NCBI RefSeq assembly: GCF_030316825.1
Contig: NZ_JASZYU010000001.1
Coordinates: 124,001 to 188,000, forward strand
Length of the DNA: 64,000 bases
Source of the DNA: Variovorax fucosicus
GTDB taxonomy: Bacteria > Pseudomonadota > Gammaproteobacteria > Burkholderiales > Burkholderiaceae_C
Direction of reading: 5' to 3'
Below, one piece after another: positions 1 to 8,885 of the stretch (its first letter is position 1; each line of letters begins with the position of its first letter). A model generated the notes under the pieces. The model searched no databases, was not told where the DNA came from, and saw nothing but the letters and a program-made list of their open reading frames with translations. Both the position numbers and the translations under genes were made by a program.

Positions 1-339
1 TGGGCCGGGCGGCATCGGTCGCAGTGATGAGCCGCGGAAAAAGGTCACCTTGAGGTAACGGGTGAAGGCGTGGAATCCCACAAACCAACCCTGGCCCTCG
101 ACGCCGTAGAACGGTGAGTTCCACTTCACGGCCTTGCGCACGTCGGGCACGTTCTGCGCAATGAGTGCGTCCAGGCGCTTTCCGACGTCGCGCTTCCAGC
201 CAGGCAACGCATCGATATACGCCTGCACCGGAGCGTCGCCGTCCGCCTTGGCGATCTGCGGATTGCCGCCCGAGAGGAGGACGACGGCGCCCTGCGCAGC
301 CTTTGGCTTTGGTTTTGTTCCTGCTCCGACCTGTTTCAT
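1..339 (-). CDS. DUF1801 (YdhG-like) protein, C-terminus beyond the window
   Basis: The frame from the ATG at 339 stays open for 113 codons to base 1, so the C-terminus is missing. After a short Lys/Pro/Ala-rich start comes the pattern of small DUF1801 proteins: VQAYIDALPGWKRDVGKRLD, then a segment around VRKAVKWNSPFYGVEG and the hydrophobic GWFVGFHAFTRYLKVTFF. Members have a YdhG/frataxin-like fold and no established enzymatic role. The start lies 2 nt after the stop of the TetR gene, and an AAGGA-type ribosome site overlaps the end of that gene, so the two are very probably cotranscribed. The family is clear; the function is unknown. Confidence 0.8.
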   Translation of the reverse strand, partial: MKQVGAGTKPKPKAAQGAVVLLSGGNPQIAKADGDAPVQAYIDALPGWKRDVGKRLDALIAQNVPDVRKAVKWNSPFYGVEGQGWFVGFHAFTRYLKVTFFRGSSLRPMPPGP

Positions 340-341
340 CT

Positions 342-962
342 TCAATCCTTTCGCGTCAAGACCTGCTTCGCGTCCTTGACGAGAAGCCCGTTCAGCAAAG
401 CCTTGAATGCCTTTACCGCGCGCTTCGATGCGGCGGCAGGATCGTCCGCATTGGCTATCCATTGGGCCGCGTGCAACGAGGCTCCGCTGAGCAGCCGTGC
501 GGCAGCTTCCGGATCGACGTCGATGATGAAGCCGTCTTTTTTCAGCCTTCTGAGGCTCTCGGTCATCGAGCGGATGCATTCGCTCTGCGACGGCCAGGTC
601 GAGGGATCACCCAGCACCGCGGGGCCATCGTGCATGACGATGCGCCGGATCTCGGGCTCCATGGCCATCTCGATATAGGCGATGCTTTCATTAACGAAGC
701 CGCGCCAGGGGTTCGTCGCCTTGGCCGCGATGACGCGCAGACGTGCCGACATTTCGGCGTCGATCTGGGCGATGACGGCCTGAAGCAGCCCCTTCTTGTC
801 ACCGAAATGGTGATAGAGGGCGCCCCGCGTGAGGCCGGCCGCGGCCGTGAAGTCGTCCATCGAAGCGTCCGCATAGCCGACCGAGCCGAATGCCTGGCGC
901 GCCGCGTCCATGAGCTTTGCCCGCGTTTCGGCAATCATTTCCTTGCGCGGTCTGTGCGCCAT
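342..962 (-). CDS. TetR/AcrR family transcriptional repressor
   Basis: A 206-residue protein of typical TetR length. The N-terminal DNA-binding domain has its helix-turn-helix at about residues 38-60 (TAAAGLTRGALYHHFGDKKG), with the canonical YHHF signature that ends the recognition helix. The rest is an all-helical ligand and dimerisation domain with no readable ligand clue. It is divergent from an MFS transporter and separated by 89 bp carrying two copies of an ATACG-N3-CGTAT-type palindrome, so it most likely represses itself, the downstream DUF1801 gene and the exporter, and is released by a compound the exporter removes. The ligand is unknown. Confidence 0.92.
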   Translation of the reverse strand: MAHRPRKEMIAETRAKLMDAARQAFGSVGYADASMDDFTAAAGLTRGALYHHFGDKKGLLQAVIAQIDAEMSARLRVIAAKATNPWRGFVNESIAYIEMAMEPEIRRIVMHDGPAVLGDPSTWPSQSECIRSMTESLRRLKKDGFIIDVDPEAAARLLSGASLHAAQWIANADDPAAASKRAVKAFKALLNGLLVKDAKQVLTRKD

Positions 963-979
963 TCGTCTTTCCCCTTCAC

Positions 980-1015
980 ATACGAAGCGTATATGTATTG
1001 ACGTACGCTCCGTAT
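980..1015. promoter_or_regulatory. Twin TetR operator candidate in the tetR-MFS intergenic region
   Basis: Two 13-bp palindromic elements, ATACGAAGCGTAT at 980-992 and GTACGCTCCGTAT at 1003-1015, share the form RTACG-N3-CGTAT with centres 23 bp apart, about two helical turns, as for a pair of TetR-family dimers. A TTGACG hexamer at 998-1003, a possible -35 box for the exporter, lies between and inside them, so occupancy would block transcription. Binding by the adjacent TetR protein is inferred. Confidence 0.7.
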
Positions 1016-1051
1016 GTCATCTTATCCATTTCCAGATCGAGGAGCTTCCCG

Positions 1052-2269
1052 ATGCCAAACCCCTACGCCGAGATATTCCGGACGCCGGGCGCCAAAGGCT
1101 TTGCAGCGGCAGGCTTCGTTGCTCGCCTGCCGGTTGCCATGTCCACGATCGGCATCGTCGCCATGCTGTCGCAGACGAACGGCGCGTACGGGCTCGCGGG
1201 TGCGGTCGCGGCCACGTTCGCGCTTGTCAACGCGCTCGTCGCGCCGCAGATCTCCCGGCTGGTGGACCGGCTCGGCCAACGCCGCATCCTCACGCCGGCG
1301 ACCACGCTTTCGGTGGCGGGCTTCATCGGCCTGTTGGCCACGACGCATTTCGGCGGGCCGGTCTGGATGCTGTTCGCGTTCGCGCTGCTCGCCGCCGCAA
1401 TGCCCAGCATGCCGGCCATGATCCGCGCGCGATGGACGGAGCTTTACCGGGACACGCCCAAGGTCGGCACCGCTTTCGCCTTCGAGTCGGTCGCAGACGA
1501 GCTTGTCTATATATCGGGCTCGGCCCTGGCCGTCGGTCTCAGCGTGTCGCTGTTCCCGGAGGCCGGCCCGCTCGCCTCGACCCTGTTCCTCGCCGTCGGC
1601 TCCGCCGCCTTCATCCTGCAGAGGGGCACTGAACCCAGGGTGCAGCCGGCGGCCAGGGGCGGCGGCACGCCGACCATCAAACTGCGCCCGATCCAGATCC
1701 TGACTTTCGCGCTGGTCGCCATCGGCGCGATCTTCGGTACGGCCGAGGTGACCGTCATTGCGCTCACGGTTGAATTCGGCAATGCGGCCGCGGCCAGTCT
1801 GGTGCTTGGCGGCTATGCCCTCGGCTCCATGTTCGTTGGCCTGGTGTTCGGCGCCTTGAAGCCCCGGATGCCGCTTTCGCGCCAGTTTGCAATCGCGATC
1901 GCCATCGCGGCCGCGACGACCGTGCCGCTGCTGTTCGTGAGCAATATTCCGATGCTGGCCCTCGCCCTGTTCGTCAGCGGCGCAGCGATCTCGCCAACCT
2001 TCATCACGGCCTTCAGCCTGGTCGAACGGCTGGTGCCTGCCGCCAAGCTCACAGAGGGCATCACCTGGGTGATGACCGGGATCGGCATCGGCATGGCGAT
2101 CGGCTCGTTCGTCACCGGATTGGTCATCGACGCCTTCGGCCCAAGCCAGGGATTCTGGGTATCAGTCGCGGCCGGCGGTGTCGCCTGCCTCACTGCGCTC
2201 CTGGGCCAGCGCAGCCTGACGGTTTCGCACTCGATCGGGAACCGGCTCCCGGCGAGGTACGCAGGATGA
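1052..2269 (+). CDS. MFS transporter (12-TM efflux type)
   Basis: A 405-residue, very hydrophobic protein with about 12 membrane helices in two halves. The loop after helix 2 reads SRLVDRLGQRRIL, the MFS motif A form D-R-x-G-x-R-R. The start at 1052 is preceded at 7 nt by GAGGAG (1039-1044), so I take it rather than the open frame upstream. It is divergent from a TetR regulator with shared palindromic operators, the usual arrangement for drug or metabolite exporters. The substrate cannot be read from the sequence. Confidence 0.88.
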   Translation: MPNPYAEIFRTPGAKGFAAAGFVARLPVAMSTIGIVAMLSQTNGAYGLAGAVAATFALVNALVAPQISRLVDRLGQRRILTPATTLSVAGFIGLLATTHFGGPVWMLFAFALLAAAMPSMPAMIRARWTELYRDTPKVGTAFAFESVADELVYISGSALAVGLSVSLFPEAGPLASTLFLAVGSAAFILQRGTEPRVQPAARGGGTPTIKLRPIQILTFALVAIGAIFGTAEVTVIALTVEFGNAAAASLVLGGYALGSMFVGLVFGALKPRMPLSRQFAIAIAIAAATTVPLLFVSNIPMLALALFVSGAAISPTFITAFSLVERLVPAAKLTEGITWVMTGIGIGMAIGSFVTGLVIDAFGPSQGFWVSVAAGGVACLTALLGQRSLTVSHSIGNRLPARYAG

Positions 2270-2410
2270 CCATGAACAGACATCTGGCTCTTTTTGCGGG
2301 TGTCGAGGCACATGGTGGGCGACTCGCTGCGCCTGGGTTCGGTATCGAACAGACAAGTCCGGGTTTCAGCGATAGCCTGACGCTGTCCCATCGTCCGTAT
2401 CGAGCATCCC

Positions 2411-2671
2411 ATGGCCCTTTCTCTATTTGCCGCCGAATCCATCGTCGGCGACTACCTCGATGGGCGGATCCTGCCCGCGGCGCTGCACGACAGCGTCGTG
2501 CGGATGGCCGAGGCAAGGCTGAGGGATGGCTCGATGCCGGTACTAAACGAAACGATGTGCCGGGACATTGACGCCGGCGCAACCACGCCGCCGCCATGGT
2601 CCATCGAGTCGGTCGTGAAGGCCGCTCAGGCTCGCAGCAGGGAGCTTCGGACGATCCCGGAGGCCCTCTGA
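2411..2671 (+). CDS. Small hypothetical protein (86 aa), weakly supported
   Basis: This is the only sensible open frame in the 410 bp between the MFS stop and the convergent P450 gene. It begins at an ATG in MALSLFAAESIVGDYLDGRI and has a mixed hydrophobic/charged make-up compatible with a small helical protein. I see no good ribosome-binding site and recognise no family. It could be real, a gene fragment or chance in GC-rich DNA. The rest of 2270-2681 holds nothing I can name. Confidence 0.3.
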   Translation: MALSLFAAESIVGDYLDGRILPAALHDSVVRMAEARLRDGSMPVLNETMCRDIDAGATTPPPWSIESVVKAAQARSRELRTIPEAL

Positions 2672-2681
2672 AACCCGCTGC

Positions 2682-3881
2682 CTAGGCCTGACGCACCGGC
2701 AGCGCGCCCAGGCCGCGGTAGACCGCATTGCCGCTCCAGCGCGGCTGTGCATCGACCCGTTGCAGCCGGGGGAATCGGCGCAGCAGCCGGCCAAACACGA
2801 TCTCGGCCTCCATCAGCGTCAGGCCCGCGCCGATGCACAGATGCGGGCCGGCGCCGAAAGACAGCAGGCCGCCAGGGCGGCGCGCGACGTCCAGGCGATC
2901 GGGTTCTGCATGGCGCGCCGGATCCCGGTTGGCAGAGGCGATGAGCGCGACCACCAGGTCGCCACGACGCAACTGCCGACCATGCAGCACGAGATCGGCT
3001 GTGACGCGGCGGCCGGTGTACTGCACCGGGCTGTCGAAGCGCAGCAGCTCGCGCACCGCGCCCGGCAAGAGCGCGGGCTCGCGCTGCAGGCGCTGCCACG
3101 AAACCGGATCGGCGAGCAGCGCCTGCAGGCCGTTGCCCAGCAGATTGCGCGTGGTCTCGTGGCCGGCGAAAAGCAGCATCGCGCATTGGGCCAGCAGCTC
3201 GGCACCGGGCTGGATGTCGCCTGCCGCCTCGGCCCGCAGCAGCCGGCTCACGAGGTCGTCGCCCGACGCGTGCCGGCGCTGCGGCACGAGCTGCTCGAAG
3301 TAGCCGCTCATCGCCAGCAGGCTGGTGCGTGCGCGCCGTGCCTGCTCGAGCGACGGTATCGGCGCGCCGATGAAGGTCGCCAGATCGTCGGACCAGGCGA
3401 TGAAGTCGCCGCGATCGGCCGCAGGGATGTCCATCAGCATCGCCATCACCTCGGCCGGCAGCGGCCGTGCCAGCGCCTGCATGAAGTCAAAGCCCGCGTC
3501 GGCGTCCACCGCGTCGAGCAAGGCATCGACGCGCTGCCCGATGGCCGGCGCGAATTGCTGCAGGACGTCATTGCGAAAGCCCGCGTTGAGCACGCTGCGG
3601 ATGCGCGTGTGGTCCGGCGCATCGAGAAACAGCATCGCGCGCGCGAAGAGCTGCTGAAAGTCCATCAATTCGCTGCGGGCAGCCCGGCTCTGCATCACCC
3701 AGCCACCGGTGCGCTGCGCCGAGAAGCGCACGGCATCGCGCAGCACCGCCTCCACGTCGGCATGGCGCGTCAGCAGCCACGCGCCGCCGAAGAATTCCTC
3801 GCTCCAGTGGATCGGCCCGGCCTCGCGCAGCGCGGCATAGGTCGGATAGGGATCGGCACGGAACGCCGCATCGATGATCAT
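2682..3881 (-). CDS. Cytochrome P450, probable BioI-like pimeloyl-forming enzyme
   Basis: A 399-residue soluble bacterial P450. The I-helix oxygen-activation motif is LLFAGHETTRN, the K-helix ExxR is in VRELLRFDSP, and the heme loop is FGAGPHLCIG with Cys349 as thiolate ligand, so the enzyme looks catalytically complete. Its ATG overlaps the bioD stop as ATGA, making it the last gene of a panD-bioA-bioF-bioD-P450 unit. In Bacillus the biotin-operon P450 BioI (CYP107H) cleaves long-chain acyl-ACP to pimeloyl-ACP. By position this one is a candidate for the same job, but an ACP-binding surface cannot be judged by eye and another substrate is possible. Confidence 0.85.
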   Translation of the reverse strand: MIIDAAFRADPYPTYAALREAGPIHWSEEFFGGAWLLTRHADVEAVLRDAVRFSAQRTGGWVMQSRAARSELMDFQQLFARAMLFLDAPDHTRIRSVLNAGFRNDVLQQFAPAIGQRVDALLDAVDADAGFDFMQALARPLPAEVMAMLMDIPAADRGDFIAWSDDLATFIGAPIPSLEQARRARTSLLAMSGYFEQLVPQRRHASGDDLVSRLLRAEAAGDIQPGAELLAQCAMLLFAGHETTRNLLGNGLQALLADPVSWQRLQREPALLPGAVRELLRFDSPVQYTGRRVTADLVLHGRQLRRGDLVVALIASANRDPARHAEPDRLDVARRPGGLLSFGAGPHLCIGAGLTLMEAEIVFGRLLRRFPRLQRVDAQPRWSGNAVYRGLGALPVRQA

Positions 3882-4597
3882 GCCAAGCCGAACAGCACGC
3901 GGAGCGCCGAATCGTCAAGGCAAGCCGCAACAGCCGCCGGCTCCGGGCTGGCCAGCCGGGGTACGACGCCCAGGCAAGGCGCCTGGTGGCGCCGGCCCAG
4001 TTCATGGCGCAGCGTGGCGAGGTTCTCGTCACGCTGCAGCATTGCCGCATCGACGGTGTTCGCGACCCAGCCCGCCAACCGCAGGCCGCGCGCGCGGATT
4101 GCTTCGGCACTCAGCAGCGCATGGTTGATGCAGCCCAGGCGCAGCCCGACCACCAGCAGGACCGGCAACCCCAGATCCACGGCGAAGTCGGCGCTGTCGA
4201 AGTCAGGCGCGAGCGGCACGCAGAAACCACCGACGCCCTCGACGACCAGCTGGTCGACCTGCACCGCGAGCGTCCTGGCCCCTTGCAGCAGCACGGCACG
4301 CTCGATGGTGCGGCCCTCGAGTGCCGCCGCGATGTGCGGCGCACAGGCGGCTTCGAACTGGCAGGGGCCGACCTCGGCGTTGGTCAGTGCCACTGAGCCT
4401 GCGTCGCGCAGCGCACGCACGTCCTCGTTGACCGCTTCGCCGTCGATCGATTCGGTGCCGGCAGCCACCGGCTTGTAGCCGGCGCAACGCAGCCCTCGCT
4501 CGCCGAGCCAGTGCAGCAACGCGGCGCTGACGCGCGTCTTGCCGACCTCGGTGTCGGTGCCAGTGACGAAGCAGCCACGCATCGGTGCGGCACTCAT
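3878..4597 (-). CDS. bioD: ATP-dependent dethiobiotin synthetase
   Basis: A 239-residue protein that closes the ureido ring of 7,8-diaminopelargonic acid with CO2 and ATP, the next-to-last biotin step. Near the N-terminus is the P-loop GTDTEVGKT (residues 13-21), followed by YKPVAAGTE and, mid-protein, VEGVGGFCVPL, the BioD nucleotide and substrate signature. I use the ATG at 4597, which overlaps the bioF stop as ATGA; the frame stays open further upstream but that part lies inside bioF. Its own stop overlaps the P450 start. Both overlaps indicate translational coupling. Confidence 0.95.
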   Translation of the reverse strand: MSAAPMRGCFVTGTDTEVGKTRVSAALLHWLGERGLRCAGYKPVAAGTESIDGEAVNEDVRALRDAGSVALTNAEVGPCQFEAACAPHIAAALEGRTIERAVLLQGARTLAVQVDQLVVEGVGGFCVPLAPDFDSADFAVDLGLPVLLVVGLRLGCINHALLSAEAIRARGLRLAGWVANTVDAAMLQRDENLATLRHELGRRHQAPCLGVVPRLASPEPAAVAACLDDSALRVLFGLA

Positions 4598-5796
4598 CGC
4601 AGGCTTGCGGCGGCCCGCGCCAGCCCGTCGACCAGTGTCTGCACATCCTCTGGCGTGTGCGCTGCGCTCAGCGTGATGCGCAGCCGCGCGGTGCCTGCGG
4701 GCACCGTCGGCGGTCGGATCGCCGGCACCCACAGGCCCTGCGCATCGAGCGCCGCAGACAAGGCCAGCGCGGCCGCGTTGTCGCCAACGATCAGCGGCTG
4801 GATCGCGGTGGTGGAATCGGCCAGGCGCCAGCCGAGGCCGGGGTGCTGCTGCATCAGCGCGTTCAGCCGGTCGCGCAGCAGCTCGATCAGTTGCCGCAGC
4901 CGTGCGCGCCGCTGTTCGCCCTCGTCGCTGCCGATCAGGCGCAGGCTCGCGCACAGCGCATGCGCGATCGCCGGCGGCGCTGCGGTGGTGTAGATGTAGC
5001 TACGCGCCGACTGCACCAGCCACTCGATGATGCTCGGGTGCGCGGCCACGAAGGCACCGCCCAGGCCTGCGGCCTTGCCAAGCGTGCCCATGCAGATCAA
5101 TCGCTCGCTGCGCAGGCCGAAGTGCGACAGGCTGCCGCGGCCGCCTTCGCCGAGCACGCCGAAGCCATGGGCATCGTCGACCACCAGCCAGGCGTCGTGC
5201 GCCTCGGCCAGCGCCAGCAGGGCCGGCAGGTCGGCCAGGTCGCCGTCCATGCTGAAGACGGCATCGCTCACGATCAGCTTGATCGGCGTGCTGCAGCGCC
5301 CGAGTTGCTGCGCCAGCAGATCGAGCCGGCCGTGCGGATAGCGCTGCAGCGGCGCCTTGGCCAGCAGTGCGCCGTCGACCAGCGACGCATGGTTGAGCTT
5401 GTCGGCAAAGATCGTCGCGCTGGCATCGCCCAGCGCGGTAAGCAGCGCCAGGTTGGCCATGTAGCCGGTGCAGAAGCTCAGCACCCGCGCGCCCGGGATG
5501 GAGGGCGACATCCACCGTGCGAGCTCGTCTTCGAGCAGCGCATGGGCATGCGAATGACCACTGATCAGATGCGATGCGCCGCTGCCCGCGCCGTGGAGGC
5601 GCGCGCCCTCCCCCAGCGCCTCGATCAGCGCCGGATGGTTCGCGAGCCCCAGGTAGTCGTTGCTGCAGAAGGCCAGCATGTCGCGGCCGGACACCCGCTG
5701 GTGCGGGCCACAGGGCGACTCGGTGGTGCGGCGCTGCCGGCGCAGCGCCTGGCCATCGCGCTCACGCAGTCGGTGGTTCAGGTGTTCGATCAGCAT
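4594..5796 (-). CDS. bioF: 8-amino-7-oxononanoate synthase
   Basis: A 400-residue alpha-oxoamine synthase that condenses pimeloyl thioester with L-alanine. Visible landmarks are FCSNDYLGLANHP near residue 45, GSGASHLISGHSHAH for cofactor and substrate binding, DDAHGFGVLGEGGRG with Asp207 and His210, and the PLP lysine Lys241 in MGTLGKAAGLGG. I start at the ATG at 5796 (MLIEHLNHRL) because homologues begin there; it overlaps the end of bioA by 35 bp. A start nine codons upstream is possible. Confidence 0.95.
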   Translation of the reverse strand: MLIEHLNHRLRERDGQALRRQRRTTESPCGPHQRVSGRDMLAFCSNDYLGLANHPALIEALGEGARLHGAGSGASHLISGHSHAHALLEDELARWMSPSIPGARVLSFCTGYMANLALLTALGDASATIFADKLNHASLVDGALLAKAPLQRYPHGRLDLLAQQLGRCSTPIKLIVSDAVFSMDGDLADLPALLALAEAHDAWLVVDDAHGFGVLGEGGRGSLSHFGLRSERLICMGTLGKAAGLGGAFVAAHPSIIEWLVQSARSYIYTTAAPPAIAHALCASLRLIGSDEGEQRRARLRQLIELLRDRLNALMQQHPGLGWRLADSTTAIQPLIVGDNAAALALSAALDAQGLWVPAIRPPTVPAGTARLRITLSAAHTPEDVQTLVDGLARAAASLR

Positions 5797-7144
5797 GGGC
5801 GTTCTCGCAAGAGGCCACGGCATCCAGCGTCTGCATCACGCGCTGCGCGAGCCAGTCGGCAAGCCCGTCGTCCAGCACGTAGGGCGGCATCAGGTAGACG
5901 GTGCGGCCGATCGGGCGAATCAGCAGTTCGCGCTCGCGGCCCGCGAGGTGGAAGCGTTCGGCAAAGCGCTCGCCCACGAAGGGCGCGCGCACGTCGAAGG
6001 CCCAGATCATCCCGCGCTGGCGGAAGTGCTCGATGCGCGGGTCGGCCTGCAAAGGCGCGAGCGCCGCGGTCAACGCGGCGGCGCGTTGCCGGTTGCGCTG
6101 CAGTACGTCGTCTTCCTCGAAACGGTCGAGCACCGCCAGCGCCGCGCGGCAGGCCAGCGCGTTGCCGGTGTAGGAGTGCGAATGCAGGAAGCCGCGCGCA
6201 ACGTTGTCATCGAGAAAGACCTCGTAGATCGCGTCGCGCGTCATCACCAGCGACAGCGGCAGCGTGCCGCCGCTGATGCCCTTGGACAGGCAGACGAAGT
6301 CCGGCCAGATGGCGGCCTGCTCGCAGGCGAAGAAGGTGCCGGTGCGTCCGCAGCCGACCGCGATCTCGTCGGCGATCAGGTTTACCTCGTAGCGGTCGCA
6401 CAGCGCGCGCACCGTGCGCAGGTAGGCCGCATCGTGCATCGCCATGCCGGCAGCGCCCTGCACCAGCGGCTCGATGATCAGCGCGGCAATGTGTTCATGG
6501 CGCGACTCGAACAGCGCCTGCAGCTCGGCCGCGGCCCGCGCAGCAACATCCACCGCGGTTTCGCCGGGTGCAGCCTGGCGCGCGTCGGGCGACATCATCT
6601 GGTGCGCACGCATCAGCAGCGGATCGTAGGCATCGCGGAACACCGCCACGTCGGTCACGGCCAGCGCGCCCAGCGTCTCGCCGTGGTAGCCCTGGCGCAG
6701 GCAGACGAACTCGCGCTTGGCGGGTAGCCCGCGGTTACGCCAGTGGTGAAAGCTCATCTTCAGCGCGATCTCGACCGCCGAGGCGCCGTCGCTCGCAAAG
6801 AAGCAATGGCCGAGCACGCCGCCGGTCAGGGCCGACAGGCGTTCGGCCAGCTCCACTGCCGGCGCGTGCGTGCAGCCGGCCAGCATCACGTGCGGCAAGC
6901 GGTCGAGCTGGTCTTTCAGCGCCGCATTGATGCGCGCATCGGCATGGCCGAACAGGTTGACCCACCACGAGCTGGTGGCGTCGAAGTAGCGCTGCCCTTC
7001 ATGGTCGATGAGCCACGGGCCTTCGCCGCGCGCGATCGGCAGGGGCGGCACCGCAGCCGCGCGCTGCATCTGCGTGCAGGGGTGCCAGACGCTGCGCAGG
7101 CTGCGCTGCTGCCAGGAATGGTTGGCGCCAACGGATGGGTGCAT
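5762..7144 (-). CDS. bioA: Adenosylmethionine-8-amino-7-oxononanoate aminotransferase
   Basis: A 460-residue class III aminotransferase that moves the amino group of S-adenosylmethionine to 8-amino-7-oxononanoate, giving diaminopelargonate. The SAM-type BioA signature DATSSWWVNLFGHADARIN is at residues 55-73, GYHGETLGA at 152-160, the cofactor aspartate in IADEIAVGCGRTG (Asp259), and the PLP lysine in LSKGISGGTLPLS (Lys288). The ATG at 7144 gives the usual length; the frame remains open upstream through panD, which is not coding. It follows panD by 35 bp and overlaps bioF. Confidence 0.95.
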   Translation of the reverse strand: MHPSVGANHSWQQRSLRSVWHPCTQMQRAAAVPPLPIARGEGPWLIDHEGQRYFDATSSWWVNLFGHADARINAALKDQLDRLPHVMLAGCTHAPAVELAERLSALTGGVLGHCFFASDGASAVEIALKMSFHHWRNRGLPAKREFVCLRQGYHGETLGALAVTDVAVFRDAYDPLLMRAHQMMSPDARQAAPGETAVDVAARAAAELQALFESRHEHIAALIIEPLVQGAAGMAMHDAAYLRTVRALCDRYEVNLIADEIAVGCGRTGTFFACEQAAIWPDFVCLSKGISGGTLPLSLVMTRDAIYEVFLDDNVARGFLHSHSYTGNALACRAALAVLDRFEEDDVLQRNRQRAAALTAALAPLQADPRIEHFRQRGMIWAFDVRAPFVGERFAERFHLAGRERELLIRPIGRTVYLMPPYVLDDGLADWLAQRVMQTLDAVASCENAHADRTPEPPTA

Positions 7145-7179
7145 GCCCAAAACGAACCGGAGCGGCGAAGCGCCAGCGC

Positions 7180-7581
7180 TCAGGCCGCAGCGGCGGCGGC
7201 CGAAGCGGCCTGTACCGGGACGTGGGCGCGTTCTTCCTTGATGCGATTGGCGGCATCCACGAACACCAGCTTCGGGCTGAAGCCGCTGACCTGCTCCTCG
7301 GGGACGAGGCCGAACGCGGCAATGATGATCAGGTCGCCCACCGATGCCCGGCGTGCGGCAGAACCATTGACCGAAATGATGCCGGTGCCGCGCTGGCCCC
7401 GGATCGCATAGGTCACGAAGCGTTCGCCGTTGTTGATGTTCCAGATGTGAACCTGTTCGTTCTCGCCCAGGTTGGCGGCGTCCAGCAGGTCTTCGTCGAT
7501 GGCGCAGGAGCCCTCGTAGTGCAATTCGCAATCGGTGACCGTGGCGCGGTGGATCTTGGACTTGAGCAGGGTGCGGAACAT
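7180..7581 (-). CDS. panD: Aspartate 1-decarboxylase (beta-alanine for pantothenate)
   Basis: A 133-residue pyruvoyl-dependent decarboxylase. The self-cleavage site is intact: Gly24-Ser25 in HYEGSCAID, exactly where the family processes to create the pyruvoyl group. Other marks are [16 protein letters not shown] at the N-terminus and [12 protein letters not shown]. An Ala-rich tail ends the protein. It lies 35 bp upstream of bioA on the same strand, so the precursor for coenzyme A and the biotin genes appear to share a transcript. I chose the ATG at 7581 because homologues begin MFRT. Confidence 0.95.
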   Translation of the reverse strand: MFRTLLKSKIHRATVTDCELHYEGSCAIDEDLLDAANLGENEQVHIWNINNGERFVTYAIRGQRGTGIISVNGSAARRASVGDLIIIAAFGLVPEEQVSGFSPKLVFVDAANRIKEERAHVPVQAASAAAAAA

Positions 7582-7666
7582 CGGGATGAAGCAAGAGGGA
7601 TGGAGCCAACCATCCAAATAAGAGTAAATCAGACGCAGCGAAAAAGGTTCGCGACGAACTCGACCT

Positions 7667-8854
7667 TCAGAACCAGCGTTCAAAGATTGCGGCCATACCC
7701 TGCCCGCCACCAATGCACATCGTCACCAGCGCATAGCGCCCACCGGCGCGGTGCAGCTCCGCGATCGCCTTGGTCGTGATGATAGCGCCCGTGGCACCCA
7801 CCGGATGGCCCAACGAAATGCCGGAACCGTTCGGGTTCACCTTGGCGGGGTCGAAGCCCAGCTCCTTGATGACCGCGCAGGCCTGCGCCGCGAAGGCTTC
7901 GTTCGATTCGATCACGTCGAGATCGCTCACCTTCAGCCCCGTGCGCTCCAGCACCTTGCGCGTGGCCGGCACCGGCCCGATGCCCATGTAGGCCGGCTCG
8001 ACGCCCGCGTGCGCGTAGCCGACCAGGCGCGCCAGCGGCTTGAGGCCGAGCGCCTTGACGCGCCCGCCCTCGGCCAGCACCACGGCGGCCGCACCGTCAT
8101 TGATGCCCGAGGCGTTGCCGGCGGTGACGAGGCCGTCCTTCTTGAACGCGGGCTTCATCTTCGCCAGCGTCTCCAGCGTGGTGTCGGCGCGCACGTGTTC
8201 GTCGGTGTCGAACAGCGAGACGCCCTTGCGTGTCTTGACCTCGACCGGAACGATCTGCGCCTTGAAGTAGCCGGCCGCGATGGCCGCGGCCGCGCGCTGC
8301 TGGCTCAGCACCGCCAGCGCGTCCTGCTGGTCGCGCGTGATGCCGTAGCGCGCCGCCACGTTCTCGGCCGTGATGCCCATGTGCATCTTTTCCCAGGGGT
8401 CGTGCAGGATGCCGAGCATGTAGTCGACCAGCACCGCGTCGCCCATGCGCGCGCCGTAGCGCGCCGAAGTGTCGAAGTACGGGCCGCGGCTCATCGATTC
8501 GGAGCCACCGCCGATGGCGATGTCGCAGTCGCCCAGCGCAATGGCCTGCGCCGCCGAGACGATCGCCTGCAGGCCGGAGCCGCACAGGCGGTTGACGTTG
8601 AAGGCCGGTGTCTCGATCGGGCAGCCGGCGTCAATGGCGGCCACGCGGCTGAGGTAGGCGTCCTTCACGTCGGTCGGGATCACATTGCCCATCACGACGT
8701 GCCCGATCGCGTCGGGCGCGACGCCGCTGCGCTCGATCGCGGCCTTCACCGCCGTGGTGGCCAGTTGGGTGTTGGGAACGTCTTTCAGCGCGCCGCCGAA
8801 AGTGCCGATCGCGGTGCGGGCGGTGCCGACCACGAAGATGTCGCGTTGGGTCAT
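7667..8854 (-). CDS. Acetyl-CoA C-acyltransferase (BktB/PhaA-type thiolase)
   Basis: A 395-residue thiolase. The nucleophile is Cys91 in [10 protein letters not shown]; the His and second Cys of the active site are in GHPVGATGA and [10 protein letters not shown] near the C-terminus. It can cleave 3-ketoacyl-CoA or condense acetyl-CoA with acyl-CoA; the first fits its neighbours, an acyl-CoA dehydrogenase and an HSD10-like dehydrogenase. I start at the ATG at 8854 ([10 protein letters not shown]), which has GGAAAG about 10 nt upstream. Directly upstream lies the orphan tail of an enoyl-CoA hydratase, so its original partner was probably deleted. Confidence 0.93.
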   Translation of the reverse strand: MTQRDIFVVGTARTAIGTFGGALKDVPNTQLATTAVKAAIERSGVAPDAIGHVVMGNVIPTDVKDAYLSRVAAIDAGCPIETPAFNVNRLCGSGLQAIVSAAQAIALGDCDIAIGGGSESMSRGPYFDTSARYGARMGDAVLVDYMLGILHDPWEKMHMGITAENVAARYGITRDQQDALAVLSQQRAAAAIAAGYFKAQIVPVEVKTRKGVSLFDTDEHVRADTTLETLAKMKPAFKKDGLVTAGNASGINDGAAAVVLAEGGRVKALGLKPLARLVGYAHAGVEPAYMGIGPVPATRKVLERTGLKVSDLDVIESNEAFAAQACAVIKELGFDPAKVNPNGSGISLGHPVGATGAIITTKAIAELHRAGGRYALVTMCIGGGQGMAAIFERWF

Positions 8855-8885
8855 GAGATTTCTTTCCGTCATTTGGTGGGGCAGT

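Noticed and set aside
2760..4478. A 572-codon plus-strand frame opposite the P450 and bioD
   Set aside because: Arg/Ala/Gln-rich shadow translation; both genes on the minus strand have complete catalytic motifs.
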